Positions 22,338 to 31,670 of a DNA stretch of 64,000 nt are shown here, piece by piece. The stretch covers positions 1,100,116 to 1,164,115 of the forward strand of contig JABAKD010000006.1 in NCBI GenBank assembly GCA_012845835.1, given 5' to 3'. Below the pieces are notes generated by a model, which searched no databases, was not told the origin of the DNA, and saw only the letters and a program-made list of their open reading frames with translations. The DNA comes from Undaria pinnatifida. Taxonomy: Eukaryota > Sar > Phaeophyceae > Laminariales > Alariaceae. Made by a program: the position numbers and the translations under genes. How positions within the stretch are numbered: position 1 is the first letter of the stretch; each line of letters starts with the position of its first letter.

Positions 22338-22456
22338 TTTGTTGCTTTGGTTTGGTCGCGGGGAGAGGGGGGTGTTGGCTTTGATCAAGCCGGGAGAATG
22401 GGGGTGGGGCTGTCGTATTTTCGCTGAGGATGGGGGGGGCTAGGGGCTTGCGACAG
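22338..22456 (+). pseudogene. Decayed copy of gene 1 exon 2 (second half), copy b
   Basis: It aligns with 21893-22017: GGTTTGGTCGCGGGG, TTTGATCAAGCCGGGAGAAT, GTGGGGCTGT and GAGGATGGGG occur in the same order. It ends CTTGCGACAGGTGCC where the real exon has TTGAGACAGGTGAGA. Small indels break the reading frame. Confidence 0.7.
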
Positions 22457-22479
22457 GTGCCATGTTTGATGTGCCACAC

Positions 22480-22735
22480 CACCTTTTATAAAGAATCGCG
22501 AAGAACCACCTTGCACACGAACTCGTAAAACGCCACCTTGCACATGACTTCGTGCAACACCAACCTGCACGTAAAATCGTGCAACATCACGTTGCATATG
22601 ATACCATCCAACACCATGTTGCTTGTACACCCTTGCAACTCCACGTTGGTTATCGAATCGTGCAACGCCACCTTGCAAATATCGCGCAACACCACCATGC
22701 AAATGTCTTGGTGCAACACCACTGTCTGATCGTTT
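22480..22735. repeat. 27-bp minisatellite, array 2
   Basis: The same unit as array 1, more diverged, again immediately after an exon 2 copy. Exon copy plus array was therefore probably duplicated as one unit of roughly 450 bp. Confidence 0.85.
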
Positions 22736-23084
22736 TATGACCCAATAACAACCATATCGTAGGTCAATTCACAAAAAACTTATCATAACTGGAATATCGA
22801 TAAGATGTACCACGCAGCTTGCAAAGTTGAGTTTCAACCATTCAATCGGTCGTACTCATAATTTCTATAGAACCCATATATAACTGAAAAACGAATTCTA
22901 GACTAATTCTACTGTAATCCTACTGTAGGTGTAATGTCCCGAAACGCGGGGGCAGTTGTAAAGGGATCGAGGATGGCCTTTCGGGCGCCCAGTTGACCTT
23001 GGGGCAAGGCCACCAATACACGCGGTGGAACCTCGAGGTCTCCAAAGGGTTTTACACCTCGGACCGATCAGGACCTCAATCGGC

Positions 23085-23300
23085 CAGATCATCTAGATTA
23101 TCTACAGCACACCCCATACCCGCCGTTATGAGGTGTAGCTGGATATGTATCTAGTCTATAGATGATTGATCAATTCCAGGAAGAAGTATGTGCCATGTAG
23201 GTAATACAGATTGTACGACTCGCACCGGGTAACACGGGGTAGACAATACAGATCTCCCATGAATGATCTAGATCATGATGTAGGGATCGGTGACCTGTCG
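23085..23300. repeat. GATC-rich dispersed repeat, copy 2
   Basis: It contains AATGATCTAGATCATGATG and GACCTGTCGAAGGCGTGAAA, matching the end of the segment at 26893-27150. Confidence 0.5.
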
Positions 23301-23403
23301 AAGGCGTGAAAGGGTTGGGGTTGGGGTTACCGTCTTTGCCACTGTAACCCCGTTTGGGGGGGGAAATACTTGGAAATAGTATAGAGAGGGGTTCGGGGAC
23401 TCT

Positions 23404-23434
23404 GAAGCGGTTAAGGTTAGGGTTAGGGTTGGGT
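23404..23434. repeat. Short telomere-like tract (TTAGGG)
   Basis: Three to four GGTTAGGGTTAGGG-type units lie next to a fragment of the mini-MITE family of 20132-20224. Confidence 0.75.
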
Positions 23435-23492
23435 CTGGGCGTACGTTCAAAATTCAAGTTGACCAATAGGTGCTGCACTAGTTTAGTTTCAA

Positions 23493-23620
23493 GGTGTTGG
23501 TTTGGTCACGGCCGGGGGAGGAGTAGAGGGAGGTGGGTGTTGGGTTCTATCAAGGTCAGGGAAATGTCGGTGAGGTTGCTGCCGTTGTCGATGGGGACGG
23601 GGTGGACCAGAGAACGGTGG
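23493..23620 (+). pseudogene. Decayed copy of gene 1 exon 2 (second half), copy c
   Basis: GGTTTGGTCACGG, GGGGGAGGAG, TATCAAGGTCAGGGAAATG, GTTGCCNNTG and GATGGGGACGGGGTGGA line up with 21893-22010. An in-frame TAG and a lost donor show it is not a usable exon. No minisatellite follows it. Confidence 0.65.
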
Positions 23621-24057
23621 GTGGTCCCTTGGTTTCCTTTTCTTTTTATAGTATGCACCAAATGTCCCCGTATTGCTTTGCTTTTTGCCGCATAACCTTT
23701 ACATGAGCGAGCCATGCATCGCCGAACAAAAAAAATAACAAGCACGTATCGTAACAATATTAAGTACCGTTCCTTGCCCTCCCCCCGCTCCGTTCTTCCG
23801 CCCCCTCTTTCCTATTTCTGTTGCCTCGTGCATGCACATGATCCGACACAAAATCTCGCGCAAGGACCGCCCTCTCCGATGTACCTGTCATGCATGCATC
23901 TCTGTAGGTAACGAATCCGTCCCCTGCCCCCCCCCCCCATTCCGTCACTCTGCTCCCCCTGCGTCGTTTGTCATTCTTCCTATCAACGTCTGCATGCGCG
24001 CGATATACCAAAAGTTTGCTAACAATCGCCACCCGGCTCACCTTTTTCCCCGGACAG

Positions 24058-24351
24058 GAGCCCCTTGAGGCCGATCAAATCGACGAACAGGGTAACAGAA
24101 CCGATCGACCCCCCGCCAGCGATACTCGGGGAGTTGATGGTTTAGGAAGGCGGGAGAACGGGGATGGGGGGGCGGGCAGGGGGAGGGGCGGTGGCGGTGA
24201 CGGGAGCAGAGTTAGGGGTTTCCATGACATGATTTGCGTGGGATTTGCCGTTTCGCTCTGCCTCAACCTGGGAAGTTTGACGGCGCGCCAGGAGGGATTC
24301 TTTACGGCGGAGGTCAAGTGCTTATCCCCGGGGGCGTCGGAGACTGTTCTG
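24058..24351 (+). CDS. Gene 1 exon 3: linker plus first hydrophobic segment
   Basis: Acceptor CCCCGGACAG|GAG and donor CTG|GTGAGT bound 98 codons in phase 0. The first half is charged and then Gly/Arg-rich (EPLEADQIDEQGNR, then a GRGGGGDGS-type run). The second half is a likely membrane or amphipathic segment, HDMICVGFAVSLCLNLGSL, followed by TARQEGFFTAEVKCLSPG. The Gly-rich middle may be repeat-expanded. No domain is recognised. The strong donor and clean frame make this one of the better exon calls. Confidence 0.72.
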
Positions 24352-25134
24352 GTGAGTCGGGGGCGGGGTGTTGGCGTTGGTGTGATGTTAGTGGTGGTGG
24401 TGGGAGGTAGTCTGGTGGGTGACGGTGTTAGTGGCAGGGGTATTGGGGGGGGGGGGGGCGTACTCATTTGCTGCTTGCCTTAGCCATCAGAACGTTGACA
24501 CACGCAACTTTCGGGACGGAGCACCGTTCCTCCTCCCAATAGACGCCCCCAACATTTGGTCGCTCCTTTTGTTTTCCCATATATTTCACACGAACGTTTT
24601 GCTCCAATGAGGAGGGATTGGGGTTGTGGTGGTGGTGGGGGTGAGGGGTGGGAGTGGGCGTCGATGGTGTTGGTGTTGGCGTTGGGGGTGGTGTTGGTGT
24701 GGGAATGGTTTGAGTTAGTGGTGGGGGTGGTGTTGGCATTTGCGCCGTGGCTGTTGTTACTGTTGATTTTGCTAGTGTTGTTGGCGTCGCCCCTGTCGTA
24801 GATATGGTTCATGGTCTTGGTCTTGTAAGTTGGTTGTCTGTAGAAAAGCCGCCGTGTGCACGGCACGTCCGCAATGCTTGCCTCCGTTAGCATTTCTCGT
24901 TTTCCGATATGCTCCATCGCTTCACGACCGCGCACTGACCATTGCCCACCGACCGGCAGCGAAAAACGCCTGTGAAAACACAAACTAAAGGTTTTGAAGA
25001 TAGCTCGGCAGGCGTTCACGCCGCAAGCTATTCTCTTTGGTCGATGTTGCACCAGCCGTAAGCCCCCCCCCTCGAAGCTGCCATCCATATGCAAGGAAGT
25101 ACCCACAAGGTGCCGAAGTCCGCCTCACAAGTGG

Positions 25135-25315
25135 TTCTTCATAGGATAATCCTCAGCCTTCATGCGACTCGCCGAACACCTCACGGCGCTTCACGCTTGG
25201 TGCACACGATGTCTGCCTGGGCGGTGAAATTCCGACTTGCTCCGTCCAGACATTGTAGGAATGCAAGGGTCAATGGATCACATGTGCAATTACTGTACGG
25301 CTGTGCATGAGATGA
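25135..25315 (+). repeat. Second copy of the 18655-18830 repeat, inside a gene 1 intron
   Basis: The ordered blocks GCGACTCGCCGAACACCTC, GCTTGGTGCACACGATGTCTGC and GCATGAGATGAGTAACCCC match the first copy. It lies in the intron between exons 3 and 4. Confidence 0.7.
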
Positions 25316-25430
25316 GTAACCCCTCCCCGCCCCTCCGTACCTTAAACGCCTCGCCACCCCTCTGAAGAAACCACCCCCTCCCCTTGTAACCCCCACCCCA
25401 ACCCCCGCAACCTTCACGCTTCATTTTCAG

Positions 25431-25505
25431 AATGATCTGGGCGTGTGGGTGGGCTGGAGACGGGCAGTTGCCAACGCCCACGAGGACGCAGTTTTCGACC
25501 TAGAG
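25431..25505 (+). CDS. Gene 1 exon 4 (25 codons)
   Basis: Acceptor CTTCATTTTCAG|AAT and donor GAG|GTAACG bound exactly 25 codons, phase 0 on both sides. The peptide begins NDLGVWVGWRRAVANAH and ends acidic (DAVFDLE). Its small size, strong polypyrimidine acceptor and standard donor support a real micro-exon between the hydrophobic segments of exons 3 and 5. The family is unknown. Confidence 0.75.
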
Positions 25506-26209
25506 GTAACGCTTAAATCGTTCTGTGGTCGTTTTTAGACATGCAATCGTTTTTTTTCCAGCTCTACGCGGTTTTAAACTTATACGTAACGCTCGAGCTT
25601 TTTTGTAACCGTTTTGTACATGAAACCGCTTACGCGATTTTCTCCTTGGACGCGGAATGCTCGAGCTTTTCTGTAACCGTTTTTTACATAAAACTTTTTT
25701 TTTCCAGCTCTCAACTCGAATTAACTCTAGCAGTGGTATCAGGGTGTTCACGATTTCCAGCATCTGTTGGATTTAAAGAAAAGTAGAAATAGCACTGAAA
25801 ACTGCGAACGTCAAAACTCAGGGCTAACCAACCCCCAAAAAAAATTAGGTCAGAAGATATAAAAAAAACCCGGTAGGAAAACGTGTTTCTTTGAAGCCGT
25901 TGTTTCCGCTGTTTTTCATGGGTTGGGTCGGCGTTGGCTTGTGACGCTCGACGGTTTCAATACTATTGTTGATATGTTTTCCGACCCAACTCCTACCATT
26001 TCTTCTTTTGGTACGTGGCAAACGCCCTGTTAACGACCTTGCAAGTAGCGCTTGCGCGCTCCTGTCACCGTTTTTTGCATTTTTTTTTTTCTTGTTTCTG
26101 TCTAATATAATTCGATCGTGAATAGTAGTGATCTGTACTACCCGATGTGTGGAATCATACATCAAAGCAATCCAAATTTGTCATCCCTTGCCTTGCATAT
26201 GGGCGGCAG

Positions 26210-26320
26210 GAACTGAGCATGACGGGGGCGGCCATGGGAATCCTCACCGTTGTGGGACACGCTACCGACAGTCTGCTGAACGCGGTGGGGCTTGCCGCGC
26301 TTCTGTATGCGCGGCGAAAG
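26210..26320 (+). CDS. Gene 1 exon 5: hydrophobic segment
   Basis: Acceptor GGGCGGCAG|GAA and donor AAG|GTAGGG bound 37 codons in phase 0. The residues are mostly one long hydrophobic stretch (ELSMTGAAMGILTVVGHA, then SLLNAVGLAALLYA) ending in the basic ARRK. This is the pattern of a membrane helix or hairpin followed by a cytoplasmic positive patch. The intron on each side is phase 0. No homologous family is recognised. Confidence 0.75.
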
Positions 26321-26892
26321 GTAGGGGGCTGTCTTGCAGTATGCGACATAAATTTAGAATGTCCTGCGTCTGGCCAGGCTGGGTTTCTTACGTAAGGAAG
26401 TGTGTCCTGGCCTGTTTTCGGCACTGACGCGTGCTATTTTTTCGTGTAACACTCGAGCCTGGATTTCTTGACTGCTTACCTGTCCGACAATACCTATAAT
26501 CTCGATATGGATACTTGTAATGCTTGAAAAATGTGCGAAACGCCGAGATTTAGGGAGGCGATGGTAAACGAGCACCCCCGGGTCAACCAATGGATGTCTC
26601 AATCCTTTGGTCTATCTGCATGGGGATACGAGTATCGACGAGTCTTGGATTTTCGATAGCAGTACCGCATGTCCTCAATTCCAGATCGAGCTTGTATTTA
26701 TTGTTTGTCAGATCGAGCTTATATTTATTATTGGACTGGTAGTTGTTAAGTGTTGTCGCGTACTCTACACCCTTTGGAAGGACAACGGGGAAAATTGCGA
26801 AAGAAAAATGACGATGACGTTATCTGCCACATGAAACAACCCTGGCTGGAACCCCTTGGGGACTTCAGACAGAAAAGTATTCACACCTTGGA

Positions 26893-27150
26893 CAGATCAC
26901 CGATCCCCACTTGATGATACAGATATTTCGGGGAATATCTGTATGATCTGTATGATCTAGCTCATGTTAAGGGGTGGGAGCCGTGCGATCTTCATGATCT
27001 AGCAAATGATTCCAGGGTTGGATCTGCGCTTTCTATGCAGGTCCTGCACAGCATTTCTTAACCGTATATGCAGGATCTGCCGTAGATGATTTAGATGATC
27101 TGTATGATTTATATTATCTAGGTCGTGATCTGTCGGAGGTGTGAAATGGT
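26893..27150. repeat. GATC-rich dispersed repeat, copy 3
   Basis: Repeated TCTGTATGATC and ATCTAG motifs end in GATCTGTCGGAGGTGTGAAA. It lies in the intron between exons 5 and 6. Confidence 0.5.
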
Positions 27151-27479
27151 TGGACAAAGTAACGGTTACAACATCTGCCTCGCGAGCAGCCCAGGCTGCT
27201 GGGTTAGGGAACGTACCCGAGTTTGCAAGAGAAGGAAACACACGATTCACGCGCACTGTATCATTTGTTGTGTTGCTGCGCGCTCTTGTTAGACAGGCGG
27301 TATGATCTATTTTTATCGCTGGAACAGCTGTCGCCGCGCGCTGGATCCGGCAGTGTGGCGACTTGGCCCTTCTCCGGCAAGACAGCTTGCGGTCCAAACT
27401 AACTTCTCCCCCCCGCCGCCCGCGACCCGAGGGTACATGACTACGGCTATGCGAAGTGGGTACACGCCCCCTAGCCTGC

Positions 27480-27765
27480 GCTGTCCTACCCTGCCCAACA
27501 TTATCTTACATTACATTATCTTGTCGTTCCTTACCTTGCTTTACCGCACCATGCTTACCACACGTTACCTTGCTGTACCTTGCCCTACCCTACCTTTTGC
27601 CTTGCCCTCTCTCCTCCCCTGCTTGAAGTACTCCCGCTCTTAAACCGGTGGAGGTTCACCCCGCGAATCTTCAAGCGCCTCTGCTTACACCTTACTTTAC
27701 CCTACCTTATCTTACCTCACCTTACTGTTCTGTACCTTACCTTCCCCTCCCCTCTCCCCGCCCAC
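27480..27765. repeat. CCTTAC/CCCTAC-type low-complexity tract
   Basis: Loose pentameric and hexameric pyrimidine repeats (TACCTTGC, CTTACC, CCCTACC) occur here and resume at about 28140-28215. They are complementary in character to the GGGTAGGGTAAGG tract at 28722-28880 on the other side of exon 6. Confidence 0.8.
27646..27692 (+). pseudogene. Decayed copy of the start of gene 1 exon 6, copy a
   Basis: CTCTTAAACCGGTGGAGG, TTCACCCCGCGAATCTTCAA and GCGCCTCTGCTT parallel the exon 6 acceptor region at 28493-28548. The acceptor AG is lost (TTAAAC for TTAAGC). Confidence 0.7.
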
Positions 27766-27797
27766 ACAAACACTTGACGTACCCCCGCTATTTGGCC

Positions 27798-28110
27798 TTT
27801 TTTTTTCTTTTTTTTTCACGCACATAAATCTGCTTTCCAACTTCTGGACAAGCCGTGGTCACAGGTGTCGTTCCTTCCCCCCCCCCCGAATTTTGCCTTC
27901 AATTTTTACAGCGCATAGGGTTCAGCAATCCCACTGCTCGTCGACTTTTCATCGAGTGTTGCTAGCTCACGCTCTCGCGCTTCCCGCAAGTCAATTTGTG
28001 CACAAGAAAAAGCCCCCACGATTTTTTACGAGTATGCACTCGGGGGATTGGAACTCACGAAACTGATCTATACCAGGCGCGAGGATAACCTGATACGCGA
28101 CCGAGGCGCC
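27798..28110 (-). mobile_element. tRNA-derived SINE, copy 5, in a gene 1 intron
   Basis: It is full length, with the A-tail seen as T runs at 27798-27815 and the head near 28110. Its B-box region reads GAGTTCCAATCC (CGA core changed to CCA), so this copy may be transcriptionally weaker. It lies between two decayed copies of the exon 6 start. Confidence 0.85.
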
Positions 28111-28111
28111 G

Positions 28112-28165
28112 TTTACTGGAGGTTCGTTCGTGAATGATAAGCGCCTCTCCTTACACCTTTCTTTA
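28112..28165 (+). pseudogene. Decayed copy of the start of gene 1 exon 6, copy b
   Basis: ACTGGAGGTTCGTTCGTGAA, then TGATAAGCGCCTCT, then CCTTAC repeats, parallel exon 6 from GGAGGAGGCTCATTCGCGAA onward. Like copy a, it breaks off into the pyrimidine tract. Confidence 0.6.
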
Positions 28166-28503
28166 CCTCGCCTTGCTGTGCCCTTCGCTACCCTACCTTA
28201 CCCCCCCCCCCCATCCCCCCCCTGGTCGATGGAAATCCAATAAGCTGCGCACCGATATTGCAGGGGTGGTTGGTTCTATCACTATGGTCATACGACTACA
28301 GCCATGCATGAACATCGAGTACATCCCCTGCTCCGCCCCGAACGGGATGCGTGGTCAATGGTCAAATGACCAAGGCAAGCAACAAACGAGTACGCCCCTC
28401 CCCCCCCGCTCCATCAATTGAGTACACCAATTTTCTACGGGTGCGCATAACATAAGTACACCCTCTCCCCCCCTCCCCCGCTTTATGTGCTCTCGTTCTT
28501 AAG

Positions 28504-28680
28504 CCTCTGGAGGAGGCTCATTCGCGAATCATCAAGCGCCTCTGCTTGGCGTCGCTGGCGATGTCGGGATGGCTCTTGGGGACAACCGTTATCGGCTTTC
28601 TCGTCGCTGTGAAGGGACCCATCGGCTCAGCTGCGATAGCTTTCTACTACAGCAAGTTCGGCCTCTCGTGCCGCAGCTCG
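28504..28680 (+). CDS. Gene 1 exon 6: hydrophobic segment
   Basis: Acceptor CTCTCGTTCTTAAG|CCT and donor TCG|GTGAGC bound 59 codons, phase 0 at both ends. It starts PLEEAHSRIIKRLCLASLAM and continues through a clear hydrophobic helix (GWLLGTTVIGFLVAV), a KGPIG turn and AAIAFYYSKFGLSCRSS. The helix flanked by basic residues suggests a membrane protein. Decayed copies of its start lie upstream and of its middle downstream (28893). The product is unknown. Confidence 0.77.
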
Positions 28681-28721
28681 GTGAGCCTCCCGGCGTTTTT
28701 ATTACATTTGGGATTGCAGGG

Positions 28722-28880
28722 TGGGGTGGGGTAGGGTAGGGTAAGGGTAGGGTAGGGCAGGGTAGGATAGGATAGGGTAAGATAAGGGAAGGTAAGGTAA
28801 GGTAAGGTAATAGAGTAGGGTAGAGTATAGGATAGGGTAGGTCGGGGTAGTGTAGTGCGTATTTATGTAGGGTAGAGTAG
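28722..28880. repeat. GGGTAGGGTAAGG-type low-complexity tract
   Basis: The purine-rich counterpart of the pyrimidine tracts at 27480-27765 and 28140-28215. In a transcript these could pair across exon 6. Confidence 0.8.
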
Positions 28881-28892
28881 TGTTCGGATTTC

Positions 28893-28950
28893 GGAGACAA
28901 CCGTTATCGGCTTTCTTGTGACCGTGAAAGGCCCCATCGGCGGACGAAGA
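28893..28950 (+). pseudogene. Decayed copy of the middle of gene 1 exon 6
   Basis: GGAGACAACCGTTATCGGCT, TTCTTGTGACCGTGAAAGG and CCCCATCGGC match 28576-28626 with few changes. It has no flanking splice sites of its own. Confidence 0.8.
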
Positions 28951-28959
28951 TGTTGCACC

Positions 28960-29470
28960 ATTTCTGCATGCGCGATGACCTCTCTGGCGATCCTCTGCCA
29001 GTGTTATTGTTTTTGTCAACCCAAGCCAACCCCATGTTCTGCCCGCGTGGGAACTCAGCCCGGAAAAGTTGCACCCCAAAAATTTTAGAACTATTTGTTT
29101 CGCTACTTCCGCGAAAGCAATGCTTTTGTTGGCGGTTGGCGGACTCCTCCCCAAGTACTTTTTTTTTGGCGGACCGTTTTTTCTTGTGCGGGTGCCTGTG
29201 ACGGTACTGTACGCGATGACCACGCTGACGATCTTCTGCCAGTTTTGTTAGCCCACCCCAACTCCGTCCAGAACGATTCCACTACAAGTAAGCGTTTTTC
29301 TTTTCTTCGGCAATTTCAAACAATCAAAATGACGTTTTTGTCAGGCAGAGTAAGAAAAAATATTTACTATAAAAATAAGTATTCTTGACGAATTATGTTC
29401 CTTTTTTTTCCTCCGTCCAGGTCTCGGTTGGGCCGGACGGCAGTAAGGGTTCTCAGTGAGGCGGTGGTGT
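28960..29470 (+). pseudogene. Decayed copies of gene 1 exon 7 start (three fragments)
   Basis: Near 28970-29010 (GCGATGACCTCTCTGGCGAT, CCTCTGCCAGT) and 29205-29250 (GCGATGACCACGCTGACGAT, CTTCTGCCAGTTTTGTTAG) the AMTTLTILCQF-coding core of exon 7 recurs. At 29415-29455 the acceptor half recurs (CCGTCCAG|GTCTCGGTTGGG). Each copy includes some flanking intron, but none keeps the complete exon. Confidence 0.7.
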
Positions 29471-29619
29471 GTCGGGGCAATATGGCAGCCTTGTTGAGGG
29501 AAGCCACCTTCTTCATTCCATGTTATGAGTGCTATTCCACAGTCGTCCGAGTGACTATAACCGCCTTATATCGGCATACCGCCTTATATGGGGATACCGT
29601 CTTATCGGAGGACCCCTTC

Positions 29620-29850
29620 TGTTTGCTTACGCGATGACCACTTCGACAGTCCTCTACCAGTTCTCCGTGGGCAGCGTTGCGCGTCCTAAACCTTCCCGGT
29701 GGAACCCCCCCTCCCCCCCCCCCCCCTGTCAATTTGTTTTTTTTTTGCTGGTTCCGCCAAAACTACATATTTTGCCGCTTTTTTCGTTTTGCCAGGTCTC
29801 CGTAGGCGCGGACTACGCGTACACGATGACCACGCAGACAATGCTCTTGC
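29620..29850 (+). pseudogene. Two further decayed copies of gene 1 exon 7
   Basis: At 29625-29705 the frame reads AYAMTTSTVLYQFSVG and continues into a KPSRW-coding segment as in the real exon, but the acceptor half is missing. At 29793-29850 the acceptor half is intact (TTTGCCAG|GTCTCCGTAGGC; VSVGADYAYTMTT) but the sequence diverges after it. Together they would make one exon. Confidence 0.7.
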
Positions 29851-29951
29851 CGTGTTTTTTTTCACCCCAGCGCACCTCGTTATCTTGCCCTACCCGCATG
29901 GGAACTCTTGTCCGGAAAAAAATCAAACTTCCACCGAAAAGTTTTTAACTG

Positions 29952-30767
29952 TAAGACCGCTGACAATAGAAGGCCAAAAGTTTGAAATTCTCGAAGGTCC
30001 CAGCCAAACTTTGCCTGAACGGTCGAATGTGGACCCAATTTGGTAGAATTTTTTTGTGAAACTTTCCAGAATTCCGGAAAAAAACGATTCCTGGCGGCGA
30101 TCTTGGCCAACATCGTCCTGTTAAATTCTCAAGCAGATCTTGGATTAGACGCAGCGCAACTTCGTGGTCTCCAAACACTTCGTTCGACGAAATCAACTAC
30201 AGCGTCGTGAACTCTGATCGTGGCGAGCTCTTTAGGGGCTCCGACCCCCCCTTGGTGTACAGCGCTCACTCTACCGCCGGGTAATTTGTGGCGGGCGCCG
30301 GTCAGGCTTCTGTTGAGAACACATTTGGCGGCTAGTGTGTAGAAAACTGAGACGAAACCTCTCTATTGTTTCCCAACGGGCGAAGGACATAATTTTGAGA
30401 GGATGTGACGGAGGACCACAGGACAACACAACCAACCTCTCACGCCCTAGGGCATGGACCGAGATGAACTCTTGAGCGCTGTCACCTACGCTCATGTGGC
30501 CTTGTCCGGAACGAAGAGGAGTGACCATGGGTTGTCTCTATCTCGAGATCGAAGGTCAATTGTGTTTGGTGGGCAGTGTTGATAAGGCTTGATGAATAAT
30601 AGACAAATTGACCTGTTGGACCGCATGGCATGACCCAAAAAAGAGCCAGAAAAAAGAAAAGAAAATTAGGGATAGCGACGTTACCCGGAATCTTTCAGCA
30701 AGTAACCCCCTAAAAAGTTTGTAAACTTTTAAGCCAAACTTTCGGCTTTCTAGTGTCATCGGTCTAA
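29952..30767 (-). mobile_element. Non-autonomous TIR element, family 1, copy B (816 bp)
   Basis: It is the reverse-complement counterpart of 3956-4782 along its full length. Its + strand left end is TAAGACCGCTGACAATAG and its right end is GTGTCATCGGTCTAA. It lies in a gene 1 intron, ending about 85 bp before the exon 7 acceptor and starting about 100 bp after an exon 7 copy. Frames inside it on either strand are repeat shadows. Confidence 0.85.
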
Positions 30768-30851
30768 CATTATGTTTTTTTTTGTGATGACGATTTTTTT
30801 TTTTTTTATCGTGACGAATTATTACACCATGTATATTTTTTCTTGTTTCAG

Positions 30852-31143
30852 GTCTCCGTGGGAGTGGACTACGCGTACGCTATGACCACTTTAACAATCC
30901 TCTGCCAGTTCTTCGTGGGCATTGTTGCGCTGCCCAAACCTTCCCGATGGAGCCCCCCCTTCTGCCGATGGCGACGAGTTCCCCCCTCCTCCGAACCATT
31001 ACCCGGTGAAGCTCGGCGTAGTAGTAGGGGGGGGCGTTCTCCCCCCCCATGGGGTTGGGGGGGGGGAGGCGTCGAGCAGCCTGGTGGCTATGACTGGGAG
31101 AGTAATAAGAAAGCGAAGCTTAGCGCTGGGTGGCGGGCGAAGA
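30852..31143 (+). CDS. Gene 1 exon 7: hydrophobic segment (3' end uncertain)
   Basis: The acceptor is strong (TATTTTTTCTTGTTTCAG|GTC). The frame reads VSVGVDYAYAMTTLTILC, then QFFVGIVALPKPSRW, a likely membrane helix, followed by an Arg/Pro/Gly-rich tail over G and C runs that may be repeat-expanded. The end shown is a possible phase 0 donor, AGG|GTGGAG, and is weak; the frame stays open to a stop near 31211. Four or five decayed copies upstream conserve the helix-coding part, supporting that part as exonic. Confidence 0.6.
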
Positions 31144-31164
31144 GGGTGGAGGAAGGGTTAGTTG

Positions 31165-31670
31165 GAGCTGATATTGTTGTGAAAAATAATAGCATCTGTG
31201 ACCCCGTCTGAATTTTTCTATAATATCTGTGACCCAGCAGTTTGACCTTTGGAGGGGGGGACGGGTCGGGCGGGGGGGGGGGTATCACCTGTGACCCTGT
31301 GTGAGGGAGGGGGGGAAGCGTGGGGTATGACCTGTGACCTCGTTTGAGTATCCAGGACGGGATCGCTTCGAGCTGATACGTATCTGTGACCCCGTTTGAG
31401 TTTTCCCGGCGAGCGTTGGGGGGGGGGTGGCGGATATTTTTTTATGAAAGTACCCCGCCTGAGCTTTCCCGGGAGAGGAGGGATGGTTGATAATACTTTA
31501 CCACTTTGGAGGAGCTAAGGGGGGGGATGATATCTGTGACCCTGGCCCAGTTTGAGATTGCCTGGGGTAGGAAGGGGAGGGGGGTAGTGTCTGTGGCCCC
31601 GGTTGAGTTCCTAGGTAGGGATAGTGCGGGGAGATGTTATCTATGACCCTTTTTGAGTTTGTTGCGACTA
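31165..31670 (+). repeat. Degenerate tandem repeat with G runs
   Basis: About eight loose units of 60-75 bp, each with ATCTGTGACCCCGTTTGAG followed by TTTCCCGG and a G8-G11 run. It lies in the intron after exon 7. The G runs make quadruplex structures possible. Confidence 0.8.

Noticed and set aside
22025-22735. CRISPR-like array
   Set aside because: Units are contiguous and diverged with no unique spacers, and the context is a eukaryotic intron. It is a minisatellite. The same applies to 38275-39165.
24075-24467. Proline-rich minus-strand frame
   Set aside because: It is antisense to gene 1 exon 3 and adjoining GGTGGT-type sequence; exon 3 has better splice and composition support.
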